Assembly (NCBI RefSeq): GCF_037963835.1
Contig: NZ_CP150145.1
Span: 186,001 to 250,000, forward strand
Source of the DNA: Paenibacillus sp. FSL H8-0332
GTDB lineage: Bacteria > Bacillota > Bacilli > Paenibacillales > Paenibacillaceae
Reading direction: 5' to 3'
DNA length: 64,000 bases
Part shown: in pieces, positions 17,522 through 25,746 of the stretch
How positions within the stretch are numbered: position 1 is the stretch's first letter
Layout of the letters: the number at the start of each line of letters is the position of its first letter
Program-made: the position numbers and the translations under genes
Notes under the pieces: model-generated
Told to the model about the DNA's origin: nothing
What the model saw: only the letters and a program-made list of their open reading frames with translations
Databases searched by the model: none

Positions 17522-18502
17522 TCAGCGGTCACGCCCGGCGAAGTACTGCAGCAGGGTCGTAAGATCGGCATGCGCCGGGAAGCCGGAGAGCTGCTCCACA
17601 ATAGCAGCAGCCCGGGCCAGGTAGTCCTGGCTGACGGCCTCTGAGCGGGCCAGGGCATCACTGCCCTTTACCAGTTCCAAGACCTGCTCGATGTCCGCAG
17701 GAGAAGAGCCAGGGCCTATTCTGCGGATGGCAGGGGCAAGCTCAGCATCCTGTAAGGCGAAGAGCACCGGAAGGGTAACCTGGCCGTGGCGAAGATCGCT
17801 GCCAGCCGGCTTGCCGAGTACATCTGCGGATTGCGTGAAGTCCAGGATATCATCCTGAATCTGGAATGACATCCCCAGCGCTTCGCCGAAATCATAGAGA
17901 AGCTGAGCTGTCTCAGCACTGCTCTCCGCTGATAGTGCGCCTACCCGCAGACAGGTTGCCATCAGCAGCGCGGTTTTGTTACGGGACTTCTCCAGATATT
18001 GCTCCAGCGTAAGATTATAATCGAAGGCATGCTCTAACTGCTGGTATTCCCCAAGACATAACTGGGCCGTGGCGACAGAGGATAGATCGTGAACATAACG
18101 GTCCTTATCCCCGGTGTACTTGCTGAGCAATTCAATAATGCGGGCAGACATATAATTACCGATATGAACAGCGGATAGAATACCGGTCTTGATATGCAGC
18201 GCAGGCTCGCCCCGCCGCAGCTCGGCGTTATCAATAATATCGTCATGAATCAATGAGGCCACATGGATAAATTCAGCCGCAGCGGATAATTGCAGGGTTC
18301 GCCGTCCTTCAGGTCTCAGACCAAACCGGCTGCCGACAATGACCATCAGCGGACGGAGGCGTTTCCCGCCGGAGCCGGTCAGTTCGAGAATGCTCTGCGC
18401 CAGCTGAGACTTTTTGGGAACATCCTTATCATGGGTCACCAGATTCTTAATTTCACGGTTAATTTCATTCAGATCAATATTCAAGGCTTCATGCAGCTTC
18501 AT
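17522..18502 (-). CDS. dmkB: trans polyprenyl diphosphate synthase, DmkB-like
   Basis: The product is 326 aa. I chose the ATG at 18502, with AGGTGGG upstream; a GTG at 18517 would add five residues. It has the complete isoprenoid synthase set: GGKRLRPLMV, first Asp-rich motif HDDIIDNAELRRG (DD about 87), KT near 176 and second motif FQIQDDILDF (DD about 217). It condenses IPP units onto an allylic primer to make a long prenyl tail. It is the catalytic subunit type (HepT-like), and the HepS-like gene directly upstream (18-base gap) is the probable partner. In the EET context it matches DmkB of Listeria. Product length is not predictable here. Confidence 0.9.
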   Translation of the reverse strand: MKLHEALNIDLNEINREIKNLVTHDKDVPKKSQLAQSILELTGSGGKRLRPLMVIVGSRFGLRPEGRRTLQLSAAAEFIHVASLIHDDIIDNAELRRGEPALHIKTGILSAVHIGNYMSARIIELLSKYTGDKDRYVHDLSSVATAQLCLGEYQQLEHAFDYNLTLEQYLEKSRNKTALLMATCLRVGALSAESSAETAQLLYDFGEALGMSFQIQDDILDFTQSADVLGKPAGSDLRHGQVTLPVLFALQDAELAPAIRRIGPGSSPADIEQVLELVKGSDALARSEAVSQDYLARAAAIVEQLSGFPAHADLTTLLQYFAGRDR

Positions 18503-18520
18503 CGTTCGTGTTCCCACCTG

Positions 18521-18970
18521 TCAAATGGCTTTGCTGGTACGGCTTCGTTGTCTGCGCTCCTGAATGAGGAAATCACCCAGCTCCCGGGCCGGATTGTGTT
18601 CCGTGAACTCTCCATTTGAACGTTCGATCTGCATTTTTTTGATGGAAGGGGCCATATAGGCCACCAGATCCAGCTCCCGGCATTTCACTGCAAACTGCAG
18701 GTAGAAGCTGTACAAGTAATCTCCATCCAAAATGTTGCGGGTCAGGTCAGGATGATGTGGGACACATTCCTTATGGCGCTGTGCAGCCACGGTAAGAATG
18801 GTATAAATGCCTAGCAAATGGATTTTGCGGTCATGTTCCAGATCATGGCGTTCCAGTACCGAGAGCATATGCTCGCATTCTGCCGGAGAGAGAGACAACT
18901 GAATTCCGGCGATCTTCGACATTTCAGCCTGAAGCAGCCGGAATGTATCTTGGGTGATTTTTTGGTTCAC
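18521..18970 (-). CDS. HepS-like heptaprenyl diphosphate synthase component I
   Basis: The product is 149 aa. A GTG at 18970 is chosen because AAGGAGAG precedes it by eight bases; the frame continues upstream without a good start. It is all-helical, without catalytic Asp motifs. The segment DGDYLYSFYLQFAVKCRELDL and then MAPSIKKMQIER resembles the conserved part of the non-catalytic heptaprenyl synthase component 1 (HepS/GerCA). It is shorter than the Bacillus protein (about 250 aa). Its position immediately before a HepT-type gene supports the call. It would set chain length or stabilise the complex. Recognition is by pattern only. Confidence 0.6.
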   Translation of the reverse strand: MNQKITQDTFRLLQAEMSKIAGIQLSLSPAECEHMLSVLERHDLEHDRKIHLLGIYTILTVAAQRHKECVPHHPDLTRNILDGDYLYSFYLQFAVKCRELDLVAYMAPSIKKMQIERSNGEFTEHNPARELGDFLIQERRQRSRTSKAI

Positions 18971-19085
18971 AAGCTTCTCTCCTTCTTGTCGGTTTTGCTG
19001 GATGGAACCAAATCCCTGATTATCCCTACAAAACCATTTTGTTGAAGATGCACACATAATTGTACTTTCACCTTGTTAAACAAGG

Positions 19086-19116
19086 AGAGTAATGTGTCCT
19101 AGGGACACATTACTCT
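19086..19116. terminator. 14-bp perfect hairpin
   Basis: AGAGTAATGTGTCC, loop TAG, GGACACATTACTCT. It lies between ndh2 and the hepS-like gene. It lacks a long T-run on either strand (minus side continues CCTTGTTT), so it could attenuate or process the minus-strand transcript between the two gene pairs. Confidence 0.55.
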
Positions 19117-19209
19117 TAAGAATATCCTATTCAGCTTGCAGCAGCGCAGCCTGTGCATACGCCGCTGTTATAAATGAATGTAGTTCTTAACTACCGGTTA
19201 CCCGGTTCA

Positions 19210-21087
19210 TCAGTCGGTATACAGATACCAGCGCCGGACGAGAGGAATCCTCTTCCACTGCTTCTTGAGCCAAGGAAGAACATAGTAATCCAGGCCGAAC
19301 ACGCTGCCGGAACCGCCGATGCAGGCAATCGCTGCGCCAACATACCAGAGCATTTCTGTTGCTGCCATCTTGGTGGTCCAGATCATAACCGCCATACCTA
19401 TCGTGGCCAGAGCAGAGATAGCTGTGAACAGACCAACGATCAGCATTACACCGAACACGATTTCGGCACATACCATACCGATTTGGAACCATTTGGCCAA
19501 GAAGGTGTAAGAACCGTCCGGGTTATAGAACATAAGATCCATGAACCAGTTAGAGATATCATAGATGAAGCCTGGAACCGGAAGAGCCGATACAGCTTCT
19601 TTGGCAGTGGATACTGCGGAAGCGGCAGATTGGGCATCTACGGTAGTTTTGACTGCATCAACAGCTACACTGGCAGCTGAAGTGGCGTCGGCATAAGGAG
19701 CAGCAGGAATCAGGAAAATCTTATTCGGATCAACCCAGATTTTGCGGATCTTCTCTATACCTTCATATAACCACATTCCCCCGAGGAGCATACGGAGCGG
19801 AACGAGCCAGAAGTTCGGCGAACGCTTGGAGAAGTAGCCGCCGACGAAGCTCTTGCGGTTCTCAACATGGAAGAACTCGTGCATCATGTAAGTCCAGACC
19901 TTGTTGAAACCCACAACCTGGGACAGATAGAACATATTGATGAAATGTTTGGACAACATAGCCATGAAGCCGGTCAGCATGAAGAACTTGCCCGGAAGAC
20001 CCACGTTCGCTACACCGTAGCGGCTGCCGATCGAAACCATGGTGCCATGGAAGCCTGGTTTGTATGCTTTTTTAGGCGTACCCTTGATATCGGCAGTGAT
20101 GTTGCCTGCGATAACCGGAGCTGCTTGTTCAGCATTCTCAACCATTTGTGGAACTGGACGTTCTTCGCCTTCAGGGATGAAGAAGATGTTATCCCCTACA
20201 ACGTATACGTTCTTATGGTCAACACTCTCGAGGTGTTCATTCGTAACAATACGTTTGCGGCCTTGCTGTTGAACATCAAGGTTGCCGACGATTTCGGAGC
20301 CTTCAACACCGGCTGTCCAGACGATTGTCTGTGCATCCACGATGTTCTTCTCGCCGAGGGCAACAGAGCCTGTGCCAACTTCGGTGATTTTGGCGCCGGT
20401 AACAATTTCTACCTTCAGCTTGCGCAGACGGGCTTCGGCTTTCTGAATCAGCTTCTCCGGCAGGATAGGCAGAATCTTCGGAGCCATATCAGCCACGACC
20501 AATCTAACTTCGGATGGATCAATGAAGAATTCCTTACAGAGCTCCTCGCGCTGCTCGGCCATTTCACCTACAAGCTCAACGCCGGTAAAGCCGGCACCGA
20601 TGATTACGAAGGTCAGCATTGCGCGGCGGGTAGCCGGGTTCTTTTCCTTCGCAGCTTTGGTGTACATGTCGCGGATCTGACGCTTCAAGACAACTGCATC
20701 ATCGTAGGACCAGAAGGAGAAGGTGTTCTCTTCTGCTCCAGGGATTCCGAAGAAGGTTGGCTTGCTTCCTGTGCCGATAACCAGATAATCATAAGCATAG
20801 GTGGCTTTGTCGGACTTCAGCTTCTTGTTCTTGAAATCAATGTTGCTGATTTCATCCAGAACAACATCTACCTTCAGGCCGGCAAAGATTTTCTTCAAGT
20901 CAATTTTGATCGAATCCTCAGGTGCGCGATTCGCAGAAACCTCATGCAGCTCAGTCAAAAGAGTGTGGTATGGATTTCGGTCGATCAGTTTGATTTCTAC
21001 ATCTTTGTCGTTTTTAAATTTCTTTGCCAGTTTCTTAGCCGTGAGTACGCCGCCGTAGCCGCCGCCCAAAATGACTATTTTCTTCAA
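19210..21087 (-). CDS. ndh2: type II NADH dehydrogenase with C-terminal membrane domain
   Basis: The product is 625 aa from a TTG at 21087 behind GAGGTGAG. Residues 1-400 form the NDH-2 flavoprotein: FAD site VILGGGYGGVLTAKKL (about 4-19), NADH site VIIGAGFTGVELVGE (about 165) and the FAD-binding VYVVGDNIFF. Unlike respiratory Ndh, it continues with about 220 residues holding four or more membrane helices (DoxX-like), as in the Listeria EET enzyme Ndh2. An Ala/Ser-rich insert (about residues 460-510) sits between helices and is probably on the outer face. It would pass electrons from NADH to a demethylmenaquinone pool. It is 49 bases downstream of the pplA-like gene, in the same operon. The antisense strand is open for 414 codons, but that is a shadow. 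Confidence 0.92.
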   Translation of the reverse strand: MKKIVILGGGYGGVLTAKKLAKKFKNDKDVEIKLIDRNPYHTLLTELHEVSANRAPEDSIKIDLKKIFAGLKVDVVLDEISNIDFKNKKLKSDKATYAYDYLVIGTGSKPTFFGIPGAEENTFSFWSYDDAVVLKRQIRDMYTKAAKEKNPATRRAMLTFVIIGAGFTGVELVGEMAEQREELCKEFFIDPSEVRLVVADMAPKILPILPEKLIQKAEARLRKLKVEIVTGAKITEVGTGSVALGEKNIVDAQTIVWTAGVEGSEIVGNLDVQQQGRKRIVTNEHLESVDHKNVYVVGDNIFFIPEGEERPVPQMVENAEQAAPVIAGNITADIKGTPKKAYKPGFHGTMVSIGSRYGVANVGLPGKFFMLTGFMAMLSKHFINMFYLSQVVGFNKVWTYMMHEFFHVENRKSFVGGYFSKRSPNFWLVPLRMLLGGMWLYEGIEKIRKIWVDPNKIFLIPAAPYADATSAASVAVDAVKTTVDAQSAASAVSTAKEAVSALPVPGFIYDISNWFMDLMFYNPDGSYTFLAKWFQIGMVCAEIVFGVMLIVGLFTAISALATIGMAVMIWTTKMAATEMLWYVGAAIACIGGSGSVFGLDYYVLPWLKKQWKRIPLVRRWYLYTD

Positions 21088-21136
21088 GAGAAACTCACCT
21101 CATTCATCTGATTAGCTGCAAAAGGGTAGCGAATAG

Positions 21137-22042
21137 TTATTTCGCGCCTTCAAGTGCTTTTTGTGCAAGTGTGAAATATTCACCAACGTGGATGGATACG
21201 CCGGAAATTGCGTCTGTTTTACCTTCAGCATCCAGGGCAGGAGCTGTGCCTTTGTTCTCAAGGTAGTATTTCTCGGCAAGGGCGATTTCTTCATGCCATT
21301 CAGCAGCAGCGCCGCCGGCTTTCATGCCGTATTTGCCGTCTACAGAATATTGTTTCTTATCGTCGCCTGCAGCATTCACACCGCTGAAATTAACAGCTAC
21401 AACGTTGCCGTTAGCAACAGACAGAGCAACAGTGGACTTCCAGCCGGATTTAGCATCCATTTCGCCTTCAGCAGTATATCCGCCATCTTTGTATGGGCCT
21501 GCTTGTGCAGGGCCGGCAGCAAGTGCAGCCTGAGCCGCGCCAACGAAATCACTAACGTGTACGGATACACCGGAGATTGCATCTGTTTTGCCTTCAGCAT
21601 TTACAGTGAGAGCAGCAGGATCTTGTTTTTCAATCAGGTAGGCTTCAGTAAGAGCAGCCTGTTCATGCCATTCGGACTTCGCACCGCCGATTTTAACCAG
21701 ACCATAGTTGCCATCTTCGGATACTTTTTTCTTCAAGTCGCCCGCTTTTTTAACATTGAAAGCATTCCAGTCAGCTTTGGTGATTTTGCCGCCTTCTACA
21801 GTCAGTTGTGTGAAGGTCTGCCAGCCAGTCTCTGGATCGGCATCCACTGTACCGTAGTAGGTTCCGTCCTGGTACTTGCCTGTTTCGGCTGCAGGTGCAG
21901 TAGTTGCTTCAGTTGCGGCAGTAGCAGTTGCTACAGGTGCTGTTGTTGCAGCAGCGTTCTCTGCTTTGTTGCTGTTGCCACAACCTGCGAGTAAAGTACC
22001 CAATACCAGAGCGCTCGACAAGATTACAGAAGCTTTTTTCAT
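21137..22042 (-). CDS. pplA: lipoprotein with two FMN-binding domains, PplA-like
   Basis: The product is 301 aa, with GGAGG ten bases before the ATG. The lipobox LAGC places the mature N-terminus at Cys21, followed by an Ala/Thr-rich linker (22-55) that would span the wall. Two FMN-bind domains follow (about 56-172 and 184-299), each with a GxYGxV/GGYTAEGE start and a SEWHEQ/AEWHEE motif. Each ends in the ApbE flavinylation motif, here DAISGVS (target Ser160 and Ser283). The common form is D..SGAT, so both sites carry Val-Ser instead of Ala-Thr. In Listeria, PplA is a surface lipoprotein that carries covalent FMN and delivers electrons to extracellular acceptors. Its ApbE partner FmnB is not in the window. 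The gene leads the ndh2 operon behind two FNR-like sites. Confidence 0.9.
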   Translation of the reverse strand: MKKASVILSSALVLGTLLAGCGNSNKAENAAATTAPVATATAATEATTAPAAETGKYQDGTYYGTVDADPETGWQTFTQLTVEGGKITKADWNAFNVKKAGDLKKKVSEDGNYGLVKIGGAKSEWHEQAALTEAYLIEKQDPAALTVNAEGKTDAISGVSVHVSDFVGAAQAALAAGPAQAGPYKDGGYTAEGEMDAKSGWKSTVALSVANGNVVAVNFSGVNAAGDDKKQYSVDGKYGMKAGGAAAEWHEEIALAEKYYLENKGTAPALDAEGKTDAISGVSIHVGEYFTLAQKALEGAK

Positions 22043-22081
22043 TTTGATATGACCTCCAAGAAAATAGTTTAAAATATATAT

Positions 22082-22104
22082 ATTAAAATGTAAAACATTT
22101 TAAT
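22082..22104. repeat. perfect palindrome in the pplA leader
   Basis: ATTAAAATGT-aaa-ACATTTTAAT, ten paired bases each side. It overlaps the predicted second pplA start site and could be an operator or an RNA stem. The binding protein is unknown. Confidence 0.5.
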
Positions 22105-22112
22105 AGCGGTGG

Positions 22113-22130
22113 AAGTGATAAAAATCACTT
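22113..22130 (-). promoter_or_regulatory. CRP/FNR-type site, proximal
   Basis: AAGTGATAAAAATCACTT is a perfect dyad with core AGTGA-N6-TCACT. On the minus strand its centre is 29 bases from a TACATT -10 (22092-22087), that is at -41.5 of a start near 22080. This is the class II activator position. Confidence 0.6.
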
Positions 22131-22247
22131 TATAAATGATAAATGTCACGTTCAACTCGGACTTAAGTCCCTTTTTGTAGCAGGCATACGACATATATCG
22201 GCAGGTAATAAGAAAAAATTTAATCATATCGTTTCTTGTTCGATGGC

Positions 22248-22290
22248 ATTTTAGCACAAGCTGTAGAACTATCATGTGAAAATAATCACT
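22248..22290 (-). promoter_or_regulatory. distal FNR-type site with extended -10 promoter
   Basis: TGTGAAAATAATCACT at 22275-22290 matches the Bacillus Fnr consensus TGTGA-N6-TCACA with one difference. The minus-strand -10 TAAAAT (22253-22248) is preceded by TGC. The site centre is 29 bases upstream of the -10, placing it at -41.5 from a start near 22241. This is the geometry of an FNR-activated promoter. No consensus -35 is present, as expected for activator dependence. Confidence 0.65.
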
Positions 22291-22524
22291 TAAATCATAA
22301 ATAAATTTACTTCTGAAGTATATCAAATTTTAAGATATTTGAATAGCTTTTTTAAAAGACTTTTATGTGACAAAAGTTGAGTATTTCTGCAAGGTTTCAT
22401 CCCGGAGGAAGAGAAGCCCCGGCACAGCTCGGAGATTCAGTGAAAAGTCATAGGGGTAATAGTTCACAAGCAATTATAAGCTTTCGCCAGACATTAAATA
22501 GACAACTAAGGAGATGAGCTTGTA

Positions 22525-22728
22525 GTGGATAACAATGTGATCAAAGGCAAATGGCTACAGATTAAAGGTGAAGCAAAGAAACAATGGGGCAAGCTGACAG
22601 ATGACGATCTGGATATCATCGACGGTGAAAAAGACAAGCTGTTAGGCAAGCTGCAGGAGCGTTACGGCCATTCCAAGGATGAAGCCGAAGCGGAGTACCA
22701 TAAATGGGAGTCCTCCCACCGCAGCTAA
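22525..22728 (+). CDS. CsbD family stress protein
   Basis: The product is 67 aa, a GTG start with AAGGAGATGA eight bases ahead. NVIKGKWLQIKGEAKKQWGKLTDDD is the textbook CsbD motif, and LGKLQERYG completes the domain. CsbD-like proteins are small, charged, stress-induced (sigma-B controlled in Bacillus) and of unknown mechanism. A GGGTAA box near 22455 could be part of a sigma-B promoter, but no clear -35 is seen. It ends at a strong terminator, so it is monocistronic. Confidence 0.92.
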   Translation: MDNNVIKGKWLQIKGEAKKQWGKLTDDDLDIIDGEKDKLLGKLQERYGHSKDEAEAEYHKWESSHRS

Positions 22729-22760
22729 TCAGCAGTTAACGATAAGAAGGGCACTAGAAG

Positions 22761-22792
22761 AGCGCAAATCGTATCTGATTTGCGCTTTTTTG
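22761..22792 (+). terminator. intrinsic terminator of csbD-like gene
   Basis: AGCGCAAATC, loop GTATCT, GATTTGCGCT, then T residues: a ten-base perfect stem. Confidence 0.9.
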
Positions 22793-22929
22793 CCGTCTCC
22801 CGGACATGTCGAAGCCTTCACTCTCATACATATACATATGCAATAGCCCTCACGCTTCATGTTTTTCATTCCTCCAGTATGATACTATAAATATTATTGT
22901 GAACTTATTTTCGCTGCAGGAGTGAAGCC

Positions 22930-24345
22930 ATGGAATATGTCAAAATCTTTTTTGTGAATACAGCTTTACTAATCACTCTGTCGTATCTGGCGAATCTAAT
23001 ATACAAGTACACTGTAACCCACGCATCCGAGCCTGTAAAAAGAGTAAGCTGGGTGCTGCTCGCGGTCTTCGCAGGGTGGATCAGCACCTTTTTCGGCTAC
23101 AGACTGCATGAGCATGTCATTTTTGACCTGCGGTATGTACCGCTGATCATTTCTACACTGGCTTACCCCCAGCCCTTGGTCCTGATTATCATCGGAATCG
23201 CAACCGGGCTTACGCGCCTGACCTTTGGAGTGAACGAGGCAGCGCTGGTAGGCGTGCTGAATCTGACTATCCTGGGCTTTGTCTGTGCCGCTCTAAGCGT
23301 ATGGATGAAGCGTTCGTCTTCGTCGGTGATTTATAAGGGGATTGCTACTATTCTGGTAGTCAATGTAGTGAATGTGCTGAATATTGCCGTATTTGGGGTC
23401 ATTCCCACACATGATTACATAACGAAGATTCTGCCGGTTACCTTTCCCGCAGGCCTTGTCCTCAGTGCTCTGTTCGCGCTGATTATCCGCGATTTCCATC
23501 TGGACCTGATGCGTACCGGACAGATCATTAGAGCGAATAAGCTGTTGTCCGAGCAGACGGAGGAGCTGCATAAGAATAAAATTGTGCTCGAGGAAAGAGC
23601 CAAGCAGCTCATGCTCGCCTCACAGTTCAAATCAGAATTCCTGGCGAATATGTCCCATGAATTAAGAACCCCGCTGAACAGCATTATCAACCTGTCTCAG
23701 ATGATTGAAGAAGGCGATGAATCCCTGAGTGCGGAGGAGCTTGCTGAATATGGGGGGATCATTCACCGCTCCGGGGAGGATCTCCTGTCGCTCATCAATG
23801 ATATTCTCGATCTGTCCAAGGTAGAGGCAGGGAAGCTGGATATTATTATAGAGGATTTAAATACCAGCGAGGTCCCTGATCTGCTCGTCCAGCAGTTCGG
23901 CGTCTTAGCCAGACAGAAGCAGCTCACCTTCAGTGTGGCTCTGGACGAGGAGGTGCCTGCGGTAATCTACACGGACCCCCAGCGGGTGCAGCAGATTCTG
24001 CGCAATCTGCTCTCGAATGCGTTCAAGTTCACAATGACTGGCGGGGTCACTATGAATATCCGTGTAGTGGAACGTCAGGAGGGGGCTGCTGCACAGAAGT
24101 GGATTGCCTTTGAGGTGCAGGATACCGGGATCGGCATTCCCCCGGAGAAGCATGATCTGATCTTCGAGGCCTTTGAACAGGCGGATCTCAACGTCAGCCG
24201 CAAGTATGGCGGTACGGGGCTGGGCCTATCTATCAGTAATGATCTGGCCAGGCTCCTGGGCGGCTTCATTACCCTGCATAGCCGCGAAGGCCAGGGTAGT
24301 ATATTCTCCTTACATTTACCACTGCATTCAGGCGCGTCCGTATAA
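22930..24345 (+). CDS. 5TM receptor sensor histidine kinase
   Basis: The product is 471 aa, with GCAGGAG shortly before the ATG. Residues 5-190 hold about six membrane helices of the LytS-type 5TMR sensor (HEHVIFDLRYVPLIIS, PQPLVLIIIGIATGLTRL). A coiled coil (195-230) leads to HisKA with the phosphorylated His in SHELRTPLNSI (about 242), then HATPase motifs: N box RNLLSNAFKFT, G1 DTGIGIP, F EAFEQAD and G2 YGGTGLGL. The sensor type is associated with cell-wall or small-ligand sensing. No response regulator gene adjoins it, so it is an orphan kinase whose partner lies elsewhere. Confidence 0.9.
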   Translation: MEYVKIFFVNTALLITLSYLANLIYKYTVTHASEPVKRVSWVLLAVFAGWISTFFGYRLHEHVIFDLRYVPLIISTLAYPQPLVLIIIGIATGLTRLTFGVNEAALVGVLNLTILGFVCAALSVWMKRSSSSVIYKGIATILVVNVVNVLNIAVFGVIPTHDYITKILPVTFPAGLVLSALFALIIRDFHLDLMRTGQIIRANKLLSEQTEELHKNKIVLEERAKQLMLASQFKSEFLANMSHELRTPLNSIINLSQMIEEGDESLSAEELAEYGGIIHRSGEDLLSLINDILDLSKVEAGKLDIIIEDLNTSEVPDLLVQQFGVLARQKQLTFSVALDEEVPAVIYTDPQRVQQILRNLLSNAFKFTMTGGVTMNIRVVERQEGAAAQKWIAFEVQDTGIGIPPEKHDLIFEAFEQADLNVSRKYGGTGLGLSISNDLARLLGGFITLHSREGQGSIFSLHLPLHSGASV

Positions 24346-24446
24346 TCCCCGCAGCTCCAACTTTATTTGTGATTTCGGTGTATTGACAGGAACCTGGTGC
24401 TGAGTAGAATGAAGCAAAAGCCGCATCAAAGGAGAGTCAACACCCC

Positions 24447-25721
24447 ATGAACATCATGAGAAACCGGCCGCTGCGGAACCGTTCCAAGGATTTGCGCAAG
24501 GCCTCCGTACACCGCAAGAATCTGCAGATCGCTACCTTTGAGGGGATACCGTCCACCATATTCCAGGTGCTGCTGCAAGGCCAATTTCTTACAGGCTTTT
24601 TGTTATACCTGGGTGCCAGCTCCAGTCAGATCGGATTTGTCCTGGCGCTTACTACATTGGTGAACGTCGCACAGATTGGTGTGGCCTTCCTGATCCAGAG
24701 GCTGCCGAGCCGCAAGTGGGCGCTCGTGACTTTTATTGGCTTACACCGGCTGTTGTGGGGATCTACGGGCCTGGTTCCGTTTGTTTTTCCGCAAGAGCAC
24801 TGGGTTACCGCCTTCATCGTTCTTTACACGATTGCCTTCATTGCCAACACTGCAGGCGGTGTGCTGTGGAACTCGGTCATCAGTGACCTGGTGCCTGCAA
24901 GGGTCCGGGGCCGTTATTTTGGCATTCGTAATACGTTCCTTAACGCGCTGGGAAGCCTGGTGATGTACGGAGGCGGTATTATCCTTGACCGTTATCCGGG
25001 CGGACAGGGGTTCCTTATCCTGTATATTGTAGTGTGGGTTTTCTCCATCTCGAACATCGTGGTGTTCTTCTTCTACCCGGATGTGCCGTTTGAAAAATCT
25101 GAAGAGAAGGCCTTCCTGCCGATGCTCAAGAAGCCGCTTCAGGACAAGCTGTTTATGAAATCCACGCTGTTCCTGTCTGCTTGGCTGCTGCTGCAGAACC
25201 TGACCGTTCCGCTGTATTCCTATGTCATGCTGCAGCTGCTGAATATCAATTATGAGAAGCTGTCTCTGCTGAATGTCGCGCAGACGGTCTTCATGATGGC
25301 CAGTTTCTATGTCTGGGGCAACCTGAATGCCAGGCACAGCAACAAGAAGCTGCTGCTCTGGACGCTGCCGATTATCGCGGTCTCTTCCCTGATCTGGGGA
25401 CTCTTGTCCGTGCTGCCGATGCTTCCGGTATTATTCGCAGCCCACATTGTATTCGGTGTGGGTGTGGGCGGTTTCAACCAGCTTGCCTTCAACTTCATTA
25501 TTGGAGATACGCCGAAGCGCGAACGGCCGATGTATATGGCGATGTATGCGGCGCTCACCGGTCTGGCGGCCTTCTTCGGCCCGCTGCTGGGAGGCCGTAT
25601 CTATGAATGGATTAAGGAATGGCCCCAGTGGATGCAGATCTATGGCATGCAGTTAGTGGTAGGCGTGCTGATGATTCTGCTGGCACTGCTGCTGGGCCGC
25701 CGTATTCTGCGGGATGAATAA
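24447..25721 (+). CDS. MFS transporter
   Basis: The product is 424 aa with about 12 membrane helices. The ATG at 24447 has AAAGGAGAG ten bases upstream. The cytoplasmic signature between helices 4 and 5, VPARVRGRYFGIRNTFLNALG, contains the RGRYFG motif of major facilitator family members. The N-terminal region is basic (NRPLRNRSKDLRKASVHRKN). The next gene starts 26 bases after its stop, suggesting co-transcription. The substrate is unknown. Confidence 0.85.
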   Translation: MNIMRNRPLRNRSKDLRKASVHRKNLQIATFEGIPSTIFQVLLQGQFLTGFLLYLGASSSQIGFVLALTTLVNVAQIGVAFLIQRLPSRKWALVTFIGLHRLLWGSTGLVPFVFPQEHWVTAFIVLYTIAFIANTAGGVLWNSVISDLVPARVRGRYFGIRNTFLNALGSLVMYGGGIILDRYPGGQGFLILYIVVWVFSISNIVVFFFYPDVPFEKSEEKAFLPMLKKPLQDKLFMKSTLFLSAWLLLQNLTVPLYSYVMLQLLNINYEKLSLLNVAQTVFMMASFYVWGNLNARHSNKKLLLWTLPIIAVSSLIWGLLSVLPMLPVLFAAHIVFGVGVGGFNQLAFNFIIGDTPKRERPMYMAMYAALTGLAAFFGPLLGGRIYEWIKEWPQWMQIYGMQLVVGVLMILLALLLGRRILRDE

Positions 25722-25746
25722 GGAGGAATATAAGGAGGCTATTTCG

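Noticed and set aside
19867-21111. 414-codon plus-strand frame opposite ndh2
   Set aside because: Ndh2 carries complete FAD and NADH motifs and a proper ribosome binding site; the opposite frame has none.
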